DNA from: Deltaproteobacteria bacterium
Lineage (GTDB): Bacteria; Desulfobacterota; Desulfarculia; Adiutricales; Adiutricaceae
DNA length: 36,083 nt
NCBI GenBank assembly: GCA_031269825.1
Contig: JAISYP010000038.1
Location: forward strand, 1-36,083
Direction: 5' to 3'
Numbering within the stretch: the first letter of the stretch is position 1; the number at the start of each line of letters is the position of its first letter. The translations under genes were made by a program, and so were the position numbers. This document shows positions 8,660-17,640 of this stretch, piece after piece. A model generated the notes under the pieces. The model was not told the DNA's origin, made no database searches, and saw only the letters and a program-made list of their open reading frames with translations.

Positions 8660-9191
8660 CCAATTGTTCTTTTCAGCCGACGGCGTCAGGCCCAGCTTAT
8701 TGGTCAACGCCGTAATACTGGCCACGGTTCTATTTAACTGTTAAGTCGAGGGAAAGCTGGTCGCCTATTCCACGACGCTGATAAAGCTCAAGTCCAGGCC
8801 GCTTGCTCAACTTCGTCTGGAGTAGCGCTGTGGCTAATTGGCGCAACGCTCCGTACGGTCAAGCCACGAAGGAATTCCTTCAGACGGTTGATGGATCCAA
8901 TATGACTCCACCAACGCGTCGTTGGTGACCAACAATGGTTTAATCCGACTTTAAACCCCTATCTTTCAGAGAATTTTGTTGATGTTTTATCCGACAACGA
9001 TTCCATCCCGCCAGGGAAGTATCGCCCGCCCTATTTATCAGGACACATGCGTGATCCGGAAGGCGCCCGGCGATCATACTTCGTTGGATGCTGACTCCGT
9101 TGAGTTTATAAAACGGATTCAAACTCAGTTCGCTAAAGACATCGTTGATAAATGGATCCACAATACCAACTTCCCCCCTGAGGAGGAGTAA
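8660..9191 (+). pseudogene. ModA-like protein gene, remnant 4 (N-terminus deleted)
   Basis: The copy starts abruptly at the sequence for FFSADDVRP ('gttcttttcagccgacg'), so about 70 N-terminal codons are gone and the adhesin 3' flank abuts the break near 8650. Further on the YSTTL, WSSAVANW, APYGQATKEF and FIKRIQTQFAKDIV segments are readable in shifting frames, ending at a TAA at 9189-9191. The segment between NNGF and the SDND stretch is also shortened. Its 3' end and the following linker still lead into an adhesin copy, showing that the two-gene unit was duplicated together. Confidence 0.75.
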
Positions 9192-9284
9192 GCTGTTAAG
9201 GGCGAAGCTTAAATAGCAAGTTCTTCACCACGTGTGGCTCAAACTAATGTGAAACCTACGCAATTGACTTAACACTTAAAGTCT

Positions 9285-10766
9285 GGAGTATCATTAAGAA
9301 TTTAATTATATATCCAAACTGGCGAAAAGCGTTAGCTCTGGTGACCCTGTTTTTTTTGGCTTAGCGATTTAGCCGCTTCCCGCTGGCCTGACCGTTCTTT
9401 ATGGCGGCCAGGTGGCTAGCGGCCAGGCGACGATCGGTCAGTTCAGCTCTACCACCAATATTAACCAGGCCTCGAACAAGGTAAATATTAATTGGCAAGG
9501 CTTTTCCATCGCTCCCTCTGTGACGGTCAACTTCAAAGCGGAAATCAGTCTCGTCTGTCGCTTTGAACCGGGTCAAAGGTCATGAGCGGAGCTTGATTGG
9601 TGGAGCCTTGAGCGCTAACGGCCAGGTCTTCCTGGTCAACTCCAATGGGATCCTATTTGGGAAGGGAGTTAGCGTCAATACCGCCACTCTGGTGGCTTCC
9701 ACGCTCAATATCAAGAATAAAGACTTTAACGAGGGCGATTACAGCTTTAGTGGAGATGGCGGCCAGATCGTCAATAAAGGCCAGATTAAGACCGTCGATG
9801 GCGGTTTCGTGGCTTTACTCGGCGGCGATGTTCATAACGAAGGCGTGATCGTGGCCACTCGGGGAACAGTTTCCTTAAATGGAGCTAACAAGGCCACCCT
9901 CAATTTTAATGAGGACATTCTGGTCAGCGTTAGCCTAGACGAAGGCGCGCTCAACGCCCTGGTGAAGAGCCAGAACGCCATCTTCGCCGATGGTGGCTCT
10001 ATTATTTTGACCGCTAAATCGGCGGACAGTTTGGTGGCCTCCCAAGTTAACGTTGAGGGTATCCTCCAATCCCGCGCTCTAAATGATCTAACTGAAAAGA
10101 TCGTGGTTTACGCCCACGGTGGCCAGGCGCGTAATGTTGATCGATCTCAATGTTTATATTATTGCCGTGGGCGGCGATATGAGTGGAGCGGTGGTAAGTC
10201 AGGCCTTGGATTTGAACGGCGATTTGACGATTTATTCACATAAGAATCAAATAGCGCTGGTAATGAGAATATTTACGTCAACGACGCTATCTCCGGTATC
10301 TCCTGGAACGAAAACAGTATTGGCGGCCTCTACGGTATGGCTTATAAAACGGATATTGAGAATAATGTAGCCGTTGGTTCAATTATTGGAGCGGAGAAAG
10401 CTTGAAACCTGTGACCGTTGGGTCTAGGATATTACGCGATTTTATAAATTGATCCTAAAGATTATACCAACATCGGTAATAGTTCCCACGATGTGAAAGC
10501 GGAAGCGAAAGCGGCGTCGAATGTGGAGACGATGGTTCCCGCGCCGACGGTAACGGAAGTGACGAGTTAGGCGCGGCCCAAAAGGAAGAAAAAAAGATCT
10601 GTTAGTTCCGCTCTTAGCGTGACCGCGTTTAGCCCCGCTTGCTCAAGCTCCAGAGGATCCGGCTCCAGTCAGTCTTCGTCGAACGTTCACGCCCGATAGT
10701 AAAGAAAGCTTTGGCGGTTCATCTTCTGGTAAACCTAGTTCCAACGGGGACGGTGACGAGGCATAG
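9285..10766 (+). pseudogene. Adhesin gene, copy 2 (internally deleted)
   Basis: The signal-peptide region is present but the start codon is lost (cattaag where the intact copy has ttatgtc) and the frame is broken, with a stop after a LAI-like segment. From 9563 to about 10130 the TPS domain is open and nearly identical to the intact gene (ALNRVKGHERS, then VNSNGILFGKG). The copy then jumps from GGQAR to a later GGDMSG segment, and again from the ISW region straight to the end of the GLUG domain (GLYGMAYKTDIENN, about 10325). This removes nearly the whole GLUG region. The Ala/Glu-rich segment and Ser-rich tail follow, also shortened, ending at a TAG at about 10766. Confidence 0.85.
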
Positions 10767-10837
10767 CCCTAGTTTTAGCCAGAAATTGAATCAAAATTAA
10801 TTAATCTATGATTCATGGCTGGTCAAATTTTTTCCAC

Positions 10838-11150
10838 GGTTCAGGTCTCTGACGAGAGAGCCCAGTACGACTCCACCAACGCGTTGTAGGCGGCTAACAA
10901 CGGTTTTAACAAGGTTAAGTTTATGGCCAACGACACCAACATCTGCGCCACTCTGACCATAGGCGTGTATGTGGATGTCAAGGATCTCGGCTTCGTTTCT
11001 ATAGGTCAGGCCATCATCCCCAAACTTTCTTATCCAACTGAGGAGTATTTAAATGGCTGTCGATAACGATTCCAACCAGCCATACCAGTATCACCCTATT
11101 TATCAGGACGCTTGCGTGATCCTGCAGAGCCCCGTCGTTTTTACTTTGGT
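10838..11150 (+). pseudogene. ModA-like protein gene, remnant 5 (C-terminal half)
   Basis: The fragment starts at a TVQ-S-DERAQYDSTNA segment and continues through FMANDTNI, GVYVDVKDLGFVSIGQ and YQYHPIYQDACVILQ. At about 11150, just where the intact copy reads LTSVNPDAL, it is joined to adhesin sequence (VKAEAKAAAR). The 5' end abuts adhesin 3' flank near 10838. Both junctions are sharp. Confidence 0.75.
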
Positions 11151-11718
11151 GAAAGCGGAAGCGAAAGCGGCGGCGCGAGTTGAAGCGGCGGAAACGAATT
11201 CGGCGGAAAATGTGGAGACGAAGGTTCCGGCTCCGACGGAAACGGAAGTGGCGAATAAGGTGACGGCCCAAAGGGAAGAACAAATCCAAACGGTTGGGGA
11301 AATATCCGCCTCGGACGAGAACCAGAAAAACGCGCCTGTTAACGTGGCCTCCACTGTTACCATGTCCATTGATAACTGGATCCGTGATAAGTTTTCTTTG
11401 TTTTTTGCCTTGGATAGACCTTCCCTAGGCGGCTCATTTTCTTCTGGATCCGTGCCCACGTCCAATGACGCTAACATCGCCACGGTATCCTCTGGCGACC
11501 AATCTTTTTCCGTTGGCGCAAGCTCTAGCGGATCCAGTCCAGCGAGTTCTGTTAGTTCTGCTCTTAACGAGACCGCGTCTAGCTCCGCTAGCTCAAGCTC
11601 CAGAGGATCCGACGCCAGTCAGTCTTCGTCGAACGTTTCCGCGTCCGATAGTAAAAAAAGCTCTGGCGGTTCATCTTCTGGTAGAACTAGTTCCAGCGTG
11701 GACGATGACGAGGCTTAA
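11053..11718 (+). CDS. Chimeric ORF: ModA-like C-terminal piece fused to adhesin tail
   Basis: An open frame of 221 residues. The first about 32 (MAVDNDSNQPYQYHPIYQ onward) come from the SDND-YRPIYQD region of the ModA-like gene. The rest is the adhesin's Ala/Glu-rich segment and Ser-rich tail, intact to VDDDEA. The join at about 11150 is in frame. No signal peptide or convincing ribosome site is visible at ATG 11053, so expression is doubtful; the ORF is best seen as the product of recombination between copies. It shows that the adhesin tail has stayed open here even though its body is gone. Confidence 0.45.
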   Translation: MAVDNDSNQPYQYHPIYQDACVILQSPVVFTLVKAEAKAAARVEAAETNSAENVETKVPAPTETEVANKVTAQREEQIQTVGEISASDENQKNAPVNVASTVTMSIDNWIRDKFSLFFALDRPSLGGSFSSGSVPTSNDANIATVSSGDQSFSVGASSSGSSPASSVSSALNETASSSASSSSRGSDASQSSSNVSASDSKKSSGGSSSGRTSSSVDDDEA

Positions 11719-11766
11719 CCCTAGTTATTGAGTCAAAAATCGAATCTGAATTAATTAACCTATTGC

Positions 11767-11802
11767 CCATGGCCGTCCTGATTTTTTTCGGGGTTGCCAT
11801 GG
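11767..11802 (+). terminator. Conserved stem-loop after the adhesin tail, copy 2
   Basis: CCATGGC pairs perfectly with GCCATGG around a T-rich loop, at the same distance after the stop as in the intact module. Compared with 8563-8598 the right arm differs but pairing is kept. The equivalent place after copy 2 (about 10805-10845) has lost the stem. Confidence 0.5.
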
Positions 11803-12044
11803 TAAATTTTGGAATTTAAGTTTGAGTTGGAAAATATGAGATCCGAGATATCCTTAGTTAGTCAATAAAGAACCGAATATTTTTGATTTGATGGGATTTA
11901 AGAAAATTCGCTCAATCGTTACCAGGGTTAATTGGTCGAGATGGATACTCTTATCCATGGCTAAAGAGTACCAAATGTCAAAACTTCCCAGATTAAGATT
12001 CATTATCGCGAACTGAGGTTAGGCGCCGCTTATGGCGCTAGCTG
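11803..12044. other. Unassigned spacer
   Basis: The first 40 bases continue the adhesin 3' flank ('taaattttggaatttaag'). The remainder shows no ORF of note and no match that I can see to the other copies. Unique or strongly decayed DNA. Confidence 0.4.
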
Positions 12045-12345
12045 TGGTTAGGAAGTTATTCGGGGAGAAATGGATTTGGGAACTAGGTTTTTAGATAATT
12101 TCTAATTTGGTGATCTATTCGCCTTAAGGTGGTCGCAATTATTGATAAAAAGGTTAAAATGCGTAATTAATCTTTAAACGTATCCAATCATGAACACGTA
12201 TCACGACCCGTATCACGCTACCGGCCAAGGCGTCGTTGACTGGAATCCTGAAATCGATAAGAGAGGATTTATTTTCACCAGTTACCGTTGAAACCCCGTC
12301 GCCATCATTTTTCTGGTATTGTTCTTAGTGTGTGGAATTGTGGTT
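12045..12345 (+). repeat. 300-bp repeat, copy 1, with a decayed ORF
   Basis: Aligns with 18748-19030, starting at 'ggttaggaagtt' in both. From ATG 12190 it reads MNTYHDPYHATGQGVVDWNPE and on to FIFTSYR before a TGA; past the stop the same frame continues NPVAIIFLVLFLVCGIVV, a membrane-like stretch. The second copy reads NTYHETNHATDQGVVDWNPE, then FIFTGYRGNPVALFF before its own stop. The peptide pattern is kept while the bases around it differ, so this was once a gene for a small membrane-anchored protein. I do not recognise the family. Confidence 0.6.
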
Positions 12346-12934
12346 ATAAATCCGCGCGCCCATCTGGGTAGGCGTCTTATCAAAGCGTCGCAAGTCCGCT
12401 TCGGGACGTGCCCGTATTCCCTTAAACAAATGTAACCGCGTCGTCGAGATATGGGGTGTGGATTGACTGGAGGCGAAAGAGATGTCCGTGTGAGACTGTT
12501 ATGATTAGGCCTTGTGTCGCGACTAGCATACGTAATTGTTGAGAATTCTAGAGACGAAAACCGTGGCTGGCGATAACTGAAACTTCGACCGTTAGGTAGT
12601 TGAGTCGTACGAGACTACTGGCCTTATAAGGATCTGACATGAGGCTAAGTTTGGACGATGTTCTTGGTGTAAAGGGCCAGACATGGAGGCTTTCAAAACT
12701 CTTGAGCGTATAGCGTCTTGAACGAGTATTTGCCCTGGTAACAATTAGTCAGCCGGAAAAAAGCGTAGCGGCCAAACTCAGGTTAACTGTGGGTCCCGTC
12801 AGATATTGGCGGCCCATTACCGCGGTCAGGACTGAATGCGCGTTCCAAGCCAAATTCAAAGTCCTAATCAGGGGGCGGGGATATAAAAAGTCGATTAATG
12901 GCTATCGCGCTCAAAATTTAAGGGTCGCTTTCGC
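12346..12934. other. Unassigned region
   Basis: About 590 bases with no match to the module copies and no convincing gene on either strand. A 75-codon open frame at 12789-13016 has no conserved motif and crosses into the leader repeat, so I do not treat it as a gene. Base composition is less AT-rich than the neighbouring repeats, which suggests a separate origin, perhaps a decayed insertion. Confidence 0.4.
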
Positions 12935-13368
12935 GTTCCCGCCTTCCATTTTCTTTTCCGAATGGGTTCGGACAGGAGAGTTGCGGTGGTTTACCTTTTG
13001 GTCTTCTTCGCCCTGATAAGATAAATCATGCCCATATAGGTCGCGAATTATGGATTCCAAACGCTAGCGCCCCTGGGGTTGATCACCAAAAGTGGAAGAT
13101 TAACTAATATTAATTAACAATAACGTATAACCGACGTTAACTAGCGATGTTTTTCCATTAGGATCAACGGAAATATGAAGTCTTGTTGCCCCTAGGTATT
13201 AATCTTAACCTCGAACAGATCTTTTGCGACTGAACAAATCTTTATGGCCGTGGTCGCAAACGTCCAAAGCAATGGTGTTAGGTTCAAAATAATTGGGCTC
13301 TCATCGGTAAGAGGGCCAGTGTTAATGATATACAAAGGTCTGATCGTTTCGCTTCCGCGAATTGGACA

Positions 13369-13608
13369 TTGAAGAGGTTGATTTCAACGACGTTTAATTT
13401 TTTCGCGGGATCTGGTCAGAACGCTGGTCAAGTCATCAAACAGGGAAATTTTAAAGCCATTAATATAGGATATATCGTGTTATTAATTAATCATATTATC
13501 CATGATGACGTAATTAAAGCGGAGAATGGCGTGGTATATTTTAAAGGGGCTATGAATGTCTCTCTTGTTCTTAATACTGTTTTCTTTTCTAGATTTAGTC
13601 TTGATTAA
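13369..13608 (+). CDS. Small leader ORF (GQVIK type), open copy
   Basis: A 79-residue frame, opening with TTG, that reads through ISTTFNFF, GQVIKQGNFKAINIGYI and KAENGVVYF without a stop. The equivalents at 3488-3676 and about 16325-16515 are interrupted. The middle is the most conserved part. No ribosome site is apparent and the true start is unclear. The family is not recognised; it may be a surviving stretch of a decayed gene. Confidence 0.3.
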   Translation: MKRLISTTFNFFAGSGQNAGQVIKQGNFKAINIGYIVLLINHIIHDDVIKAENGVVYFKGAMNVSLVLNTVFFSRFSLD

Positions 13609-13837
13609 GCCTTAGTATATACCTTGGCGGTAAAGTTTTTCAATTTAGGTCTGGTGGCGGAAGATCCAAACAGACAATTCGCGTGAATGATTCCGCTTTC
13701 CAGCGACGGTGATGGTCATATCGCCAAACAACGCTTTTGATTTTTTGAATTTAACCTCGCGGAATAAAATCTTCTAGGATTGGTAATGTTTGTGATTCTA
13801 GAGTAATTTTAGCGTCTCTGGAATCAATAACCAGAAA

Positions 13838-13854
13838 TCCTTATCGAATAAGGA
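13838..13854 (+). promoter_or_regulatory. Hairpin covering the ribosome site of the ModA-like copy
   Basis: TCCTTAT-CGA-ATAAGGA is a perfect 7-bp stem whose right arm contains most of the AGGAG ribosome site. The ATG follows at 13862. It sits where the 3986 and 16828 copies have an unrelated AGTCC/GGACT stem. Confidence 0.5.
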
Positions 13855-13861
13855 GTTTTTT

Positions 13862-14739
13862 ATGGAATTTACTTTTCCATCAAGTTCGAAAACCGCCGGT
13901 TACTTTACCATTACCACTACGCCCAAATTTTGGGACTACATGGTGGAGGATCTTGTTCCCGCCTATCTAGCTACCCTTACTCCGGCGGATCGACCAACGC
14001 TTACCGTTGTTGATAATTTGTCGGACATTTGGTTCGAGGAGACCTTGGGTAGTCCGAGCGAGTATCTATTGTTCTTTTCAGCCGACGACGTTAGGCCTAG
14101 CTTATTGGTCAAAGCCGCGACATCGTCTGAGGTTCAGTTGATCACTTACGCCGAAGGCAAACTGGCCACCTATTCCACGACGCTGACCAAATCTCAAATC
14201 GAGGCCGCTTTGCTTAACTTCGACTGGAGTAGCGCCCCAATCACGGATTGAAATAACGCTCCGTAAGGCCATGCCACCAAGGAGTTCATTATACAGTTCA
14301 GGGCTCTGACGATGGAGCTCAGTACGACTCCACCAACGCGTCGTTGGTGACCAACAATGGGTTTAACCTGGCCAAGTTTACGGCCAACTACCTCAACATC
14401 GGCATCGGCGCCACTCTGAACATAGGCGCGCCTGTTGACGGGAATGATAGCGGCTTCTATAGGTCAGGCCATCATCTCCAATCCTTCTTATCCAACTGAG
14501 GAGTATGTTAAATGTCTTTCGATAACGATTCCAACCAGCCAAGGCAGGATCCCTCCATTTTACTGGATCTTTGCCTGATTCTGTCGGAGCCCGACGTTCT
14601 TTCTTCGGTGAACGCGGGCGCCCGCGCTTTTTACGATTGGATTCAAACTTCGGCCGCTATGGAAATGATTAAAGCAAAGAGTTCCAAAAACGACATCCTC
14701 ACTATCGCTTCCGTTTTATTGACGCCTAATCGGAAGTAA
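13862..14739 (+). pseudogene. ModA-like protein gene, remnant 6 (frameshifted, nearly full length)
   Basis: The start ATG 13862 and its ribosome site are intact, and residues 1-129 read cleanly (MEFTFPSSSKTAGYF, then FFSADDVRPSLLV). A TGA then interrupts at 14249-14251, just where the intact copy reads VANWHNAPYG. The middle continues in other frames, and the C-terminal part is open again from 14512 to 14739 (FYDWIQTSAAMEMI, ending TPNRK). All domains are still recognisable, so inactivation looks fairly recent. The next gene downstream is a truncated adhesin copy, matching the intact module's order. Confidence 0.85.
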
Positions 14740-14812
14740 TTTTGTCCAAGCGTGGAGTTCAAGCTAATGTGAACCCTAAGCGAGGGACTTAACACTTACA
14801 GTCTGGAGCGTC

Positions 14813-15180
14813 ATGGAAAATTAAATTATATCTCCAAACTGGCGAAAAGCGTTAGCTCTGGCGACCCTGTTTTTCTTTGGCTTAGCGATTCCGCCGCTTC
14901 CCGCCGCCCTGGCCGCTCCTTATGGCGGCCAGGTGGCCAGCGGCCAAGCGACGATCAGTCGTCCAGGGCTACTCCCACTATTAACCAGGCCTCAAACAAG
15001 GTAATTATAAATTGGCGCGGCTTTTCCATCGCTCCCTCTGAGACGGTCAACTTCATGCGGTCATCAGTCTCGTCTGTCGCTTTGAACCGGGTCAAAGGTT
15101 ATAAGCGGAGCTTGATTGATGGAGTCTTGAACGCTAATGGCCAGGTCTTTTTGGTCAACACCAACGGGATCCTATTTGGG
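14813..15180 (+). pseudogene. Adhesin gene, copy 3 (5' fragment)
   Basis: ATG 14813 with a GGAG site corresponds to the chosen start of the intact gene, but a frameshift puts TAA at codon 4. The signal-peptide coding sequence (RKALALATLFFFGLAIPPL in another frame), the APYGGQVASGQ segment and the ALNRV segment are all readable. The copy ends abruptly at the codons for NGILFG (about 15180), where it is fused to R1 spacer copy d. More than 1000 codons are missing. Confidence 0.8.
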
Positions 15181-15550
15181 GTGGATTTTGTTTTTCCCCA
15201 AATAGCGAATAAAAATGGTCAGTCAAAATAAAGCTTGACTTTCGATTTTAACCAGGTTAAACAGTTTAAGGCAACTTAATAGACCCAAACATGGCTAAAA
15301 GGAAAAAATGAATTTATTGATTTATCTTTCCATTGTGTCCTTTGCTGGTTTGTCTAATTATAACTAAATTTAATTTTGTGGTCTTTAGTAAAGTAAAACA
15401 CTTTAATTTGTCTGAATGATTCGTTATTATTGGTTGTCACGTAGTCAAACGGGCGATGATAGCCTTGTTTCAAAAGTTACATTAATTAAGTTTTTTAGTT
15501 TTAGGTTTTTTATAGTTGACCTTTTGGGGATTGGTTGAGTTAGAAATCAG
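15181..15550 (+). repeat. R1 spacer repeat, copy d
   Basis: Fourth R1 copy, lacking its first about 100 bases because the adhesin fragment is joined in at 15180. It carries the 'ttaatagacccaaacatgg' and 'gaatgattcgttattatt' blocks in the standard order and leads into leader L3, exactly as R1c leads into L1. Confidence 0.8.
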
Positions 15551-15884
15551 TTCATTTTTTCGAATTGACCTTTTCAAGGATAACCGTCATGGCTAGATTT
15601 AATAAACTCATATATATAACGTTGAATATGGCTTATTAAAAGTTGATATGGAAGATATTCTCTCTCACGCTCACTCTATTAGTATTATTAATCGATTTTT
15701 AGTTTCTTTCCTTATGTTTTCAAAATTTCCGTGAGCGGATTGTCTGTGGCCTCGGTTTCGAGTGTTTAACGTGAACTTCACCTCCATAATTTATGTCTTC
15801 AGGCCAATGGCCTTAAGCCAGGAGGTGGCCGGATTTGTTGGTATTTGGATTCTAGCTTTGTGTTGACTTTCTAACGGAGTCGTT

Positions 15885-16076
15885 ATGAAAAACCACCCAT
15901 TTTCTTTTCCGAATGGGGCCGGACAGGAGAATCGCGGTGGTTTACCTGTTGGTCTTTTTCGCCCTGATAAGTTAAATCATGCCCATAGAGGTCGCGAATT
16001 ATGGACTTCAAGCCCGCTAGCGCCCCTGGGGTTGATCACCAAAACTGGAAGATTAACTAATAATACTTATCAATAG
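15885..16076 (+). CDS. Conserved small ORF of the module leader, copy 3
   Basis: A 63-residue frame, MKNHPFSFPNGAG onward, with the same GGAG site and spacing as 3057-3242. It contains GRELW and GRLTN as there. Being open in two of three leaders, with a conserved start, it is the best candidate for a real small protein in the leader. It is also short enough to be open by chance in recently duplicated DNA. No known motif. Confidence 0.35.
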   Translation: MKNHPFSFPNGAGQENRGGLPVGLFRPDKLNHAHRGRELWTSSPLAPLGLITKTGRLTNNTYQ

Positions 16077-16797
16077 CTTAGAACCGACGTTAACTAGCGA
16101 GGTTTTTCCATTAGGATCAACGGAAATGATGAAGTTTATTTACCCCTAGGTATTAACCTTAACCGCGGAGCGATCCTTTGCGACTGAAAAAATCTTTATG
16201 GCCATGGTTATAAACGTCTAAAGCTATGGTGTCAGTTTAAAAATTGAGTTCTCATCGGTAAGAGGGCTAGTGTTAATATTATAAAAGGTATGATCGCTTC
16301 CGTGAATGGGATATATCTAGAAGAGATAACATAGAGGAGGTTGATTTCAACTACGTTTAATTTTTTTTGGATTTGGTCACAAAGTTGTTCAAGTCAATAA
16401 ATAGGGGAGTATTAAAGCCTCTTATATATGATATATCGTGTTATTAGGTGATCATGTTATCCATGATAGCCGGATCGAGGAAGAGAATGGCGTGGTATAT
16501 TTTAGAGGAGCTATAAATATCTTCCTTATTCTTAATAGTGTTTTTTTAACCTGATTTTGTCTTAGTTAAGCCTTAGTATATACCTTGGTGGTAAAGTTTT
16601 TTCAATTTTGGTCTGTGGCGGAAGATCCAAACAGACAATTCGCGTGAATAATTTTGCTTTCCAGCGACGGTGATGGTCGTATCGCCAAACAACTCTTTTG
16701 ATTTTTTGAATTTAACCTCGCGGAATAAAATCCGCTGGATTTGGTAATGTTTGGGATTCTAGAGTAAATTTAGGCTTCTCTGGAATCAATAACCCGG

Positions 16798-16813
16798 AGT
16801 CCAGTATAGGACT
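16798..16813 (+). promoter_or_regulatory. Hairpin before the second open ModA-like gene
   Basis: AGTCC-AGTATA-GGACT, identical to the element at 3957-3972, followed by the GAGGAGA ribosome site and ATG 16828. Confidence 0.5.
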
Positions 16814-16827
16814 GAGGAGAATTTTTT

Positions 16828-17637
16828 ATGAGTAAAAAAGTTACTTTTCTATCAAGTTCGAAAACCGCCGGTTCCTTCACCATTACCACTACGTCCAATT
16901 TTTGGAACTACATGGTGGAGGATCTTGTTCCCGCCTTTCTGGCTACCCTTACTCCGGCGAATCGACCCACGATTACCGTTGTTGATAATTGGTCGGACAT
17001 TTGGTTCGAAGATACCTTGGATAATCCGAGCGAGTATCCAGTATTTTTTTCAGCCGACGACGTTAGGCCTAGCTTATTGGTCAAAGCCGCGACACGGGCC
17101 GTGGTTCAGTCGCTCACTGACGCCGAAGGCCAGCCGGCCACCTCTTCCACGAAGCTGACCAAAGCTCAAATCGTGGCCGCTTTGCTTAACTTCGGCTGGA
17201 ATAGCCCCGCAGTGGCGGATTGGAATAACGCTCCGCGCGGTCAAGCCACCAAGGAGTTCGTCCAGACGGTTCAGGGCTCTGACGATGGAGCCCAGAACGA
17301 CTCCACCAACGCGTCATTGGCGACCAACAATGGTTTTAACCGGGCCAAGTTCTCGGCCAATGACACCAACATCGGCTCCCCTCTGAACATAGGCGAGCAT
17401 GTTGACGGGAATGATATCGGCTTCGATCCTTTATTCCATCTTTTCTTCTCCCCTTCTTGTCCAACTGAGAAGTATGGGGAAATTCCATCCGATAACGATC
17501 TCAACCAGCCAGAGCGGTATCGGCCCATTTATCAGGATCTTTCCACGCTCCAGCTGAATTATTTCAAAAAACAGTGGATCTTAATGTTCCTCTTTCCTCA
17601 GGAAAAAATGAGTCACCTCTTTAAAAGGCTGTTTTAG
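16828..17637 (+). CDS. ModA-like protein, second open copy with altered C-terminus
   Basis: 269 residues, open from a well-placed ATG (GAGGAGA site). It follows the 3986-4870 product through SSSKTAGSF, FFSADDVRP, APRGQATKEFVQTVQG, DTNIGSPLNIG and YRPIYQD, but diverges strongly in detail. After YRPIYQD (about residue 236) homology stops: the family's FYEWVQTPDAKAII helix is replaced by an unrelated tail ending SHLFKRLF. The IGFVSLGQ segment is also changed (IGFDPLFHLFF). A decayed IS1634-family element follows, so an insertion or deletion at about 17540 probably replaced the true 3' end. Loss of the last helices would be expected to harm the fold. No adhesin gene follows this copy. Confidence 0.65.
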   Translation: MSKKVTFLSSSKTAGSFTITTTSNFWNYMVEDLVPAFLATLTPANRPTITVVDNWSDIWFEDTLDNPSEYPVFFSADDVRPSLLVKAATRAVVQSLTDAEGQPATSSTKLTKAQIVAALLNFGWNSPAVADWNNAPRGQATKEFVQTVQGSDDGAQNDSTNASLATNNGFNRAKFSANDTNIGSPLNIGEHVDGNDIGFDPLFHLFFSPSCPTEKYGEIPSDNDLNQPERYRPIYQDLSTLQLNYFKKQWILMFLFPQEKMSHLFKRLF

Positions 17638-17640
17638 ACG

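Larger units (their letters stand above)
12935..13861 (+). repeat. Module leader L2 (5'-truncated)
   Basis: Begins within the equivalent of the 3057-3242 small ORF and then follows L1 and L3 block by block to the ModA-like copy at 13862. The upstream third, including the CT-tract position and the R1 spacer, is missing and replaced by unassigned DNA. The MKN-type ORF here has lost its start and is frameshifted after GRELW. Confidence 0.8.
15551..16827 (+). repeat. Module leader L3
   Basis: Full-length leader aligned with 2701-3985. It keeps the small ORF start at about 15590 with its ribosome site but has no CT expansion. It also keeps the open MKN-type ORF (15885-16076), a broken GQVIK-type ORF (about 16325-16515) and the AGTCC/GGACT hairpin at 16798-16813 just before the ModA-like start. 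Confidence 0.8.

Noticed and set aside
12789-13016. 75-codon open frame
   Set aside because: It crosses from unassigned DNA into leader L2 and lies in a different frame from the peptide conserved between leaders.
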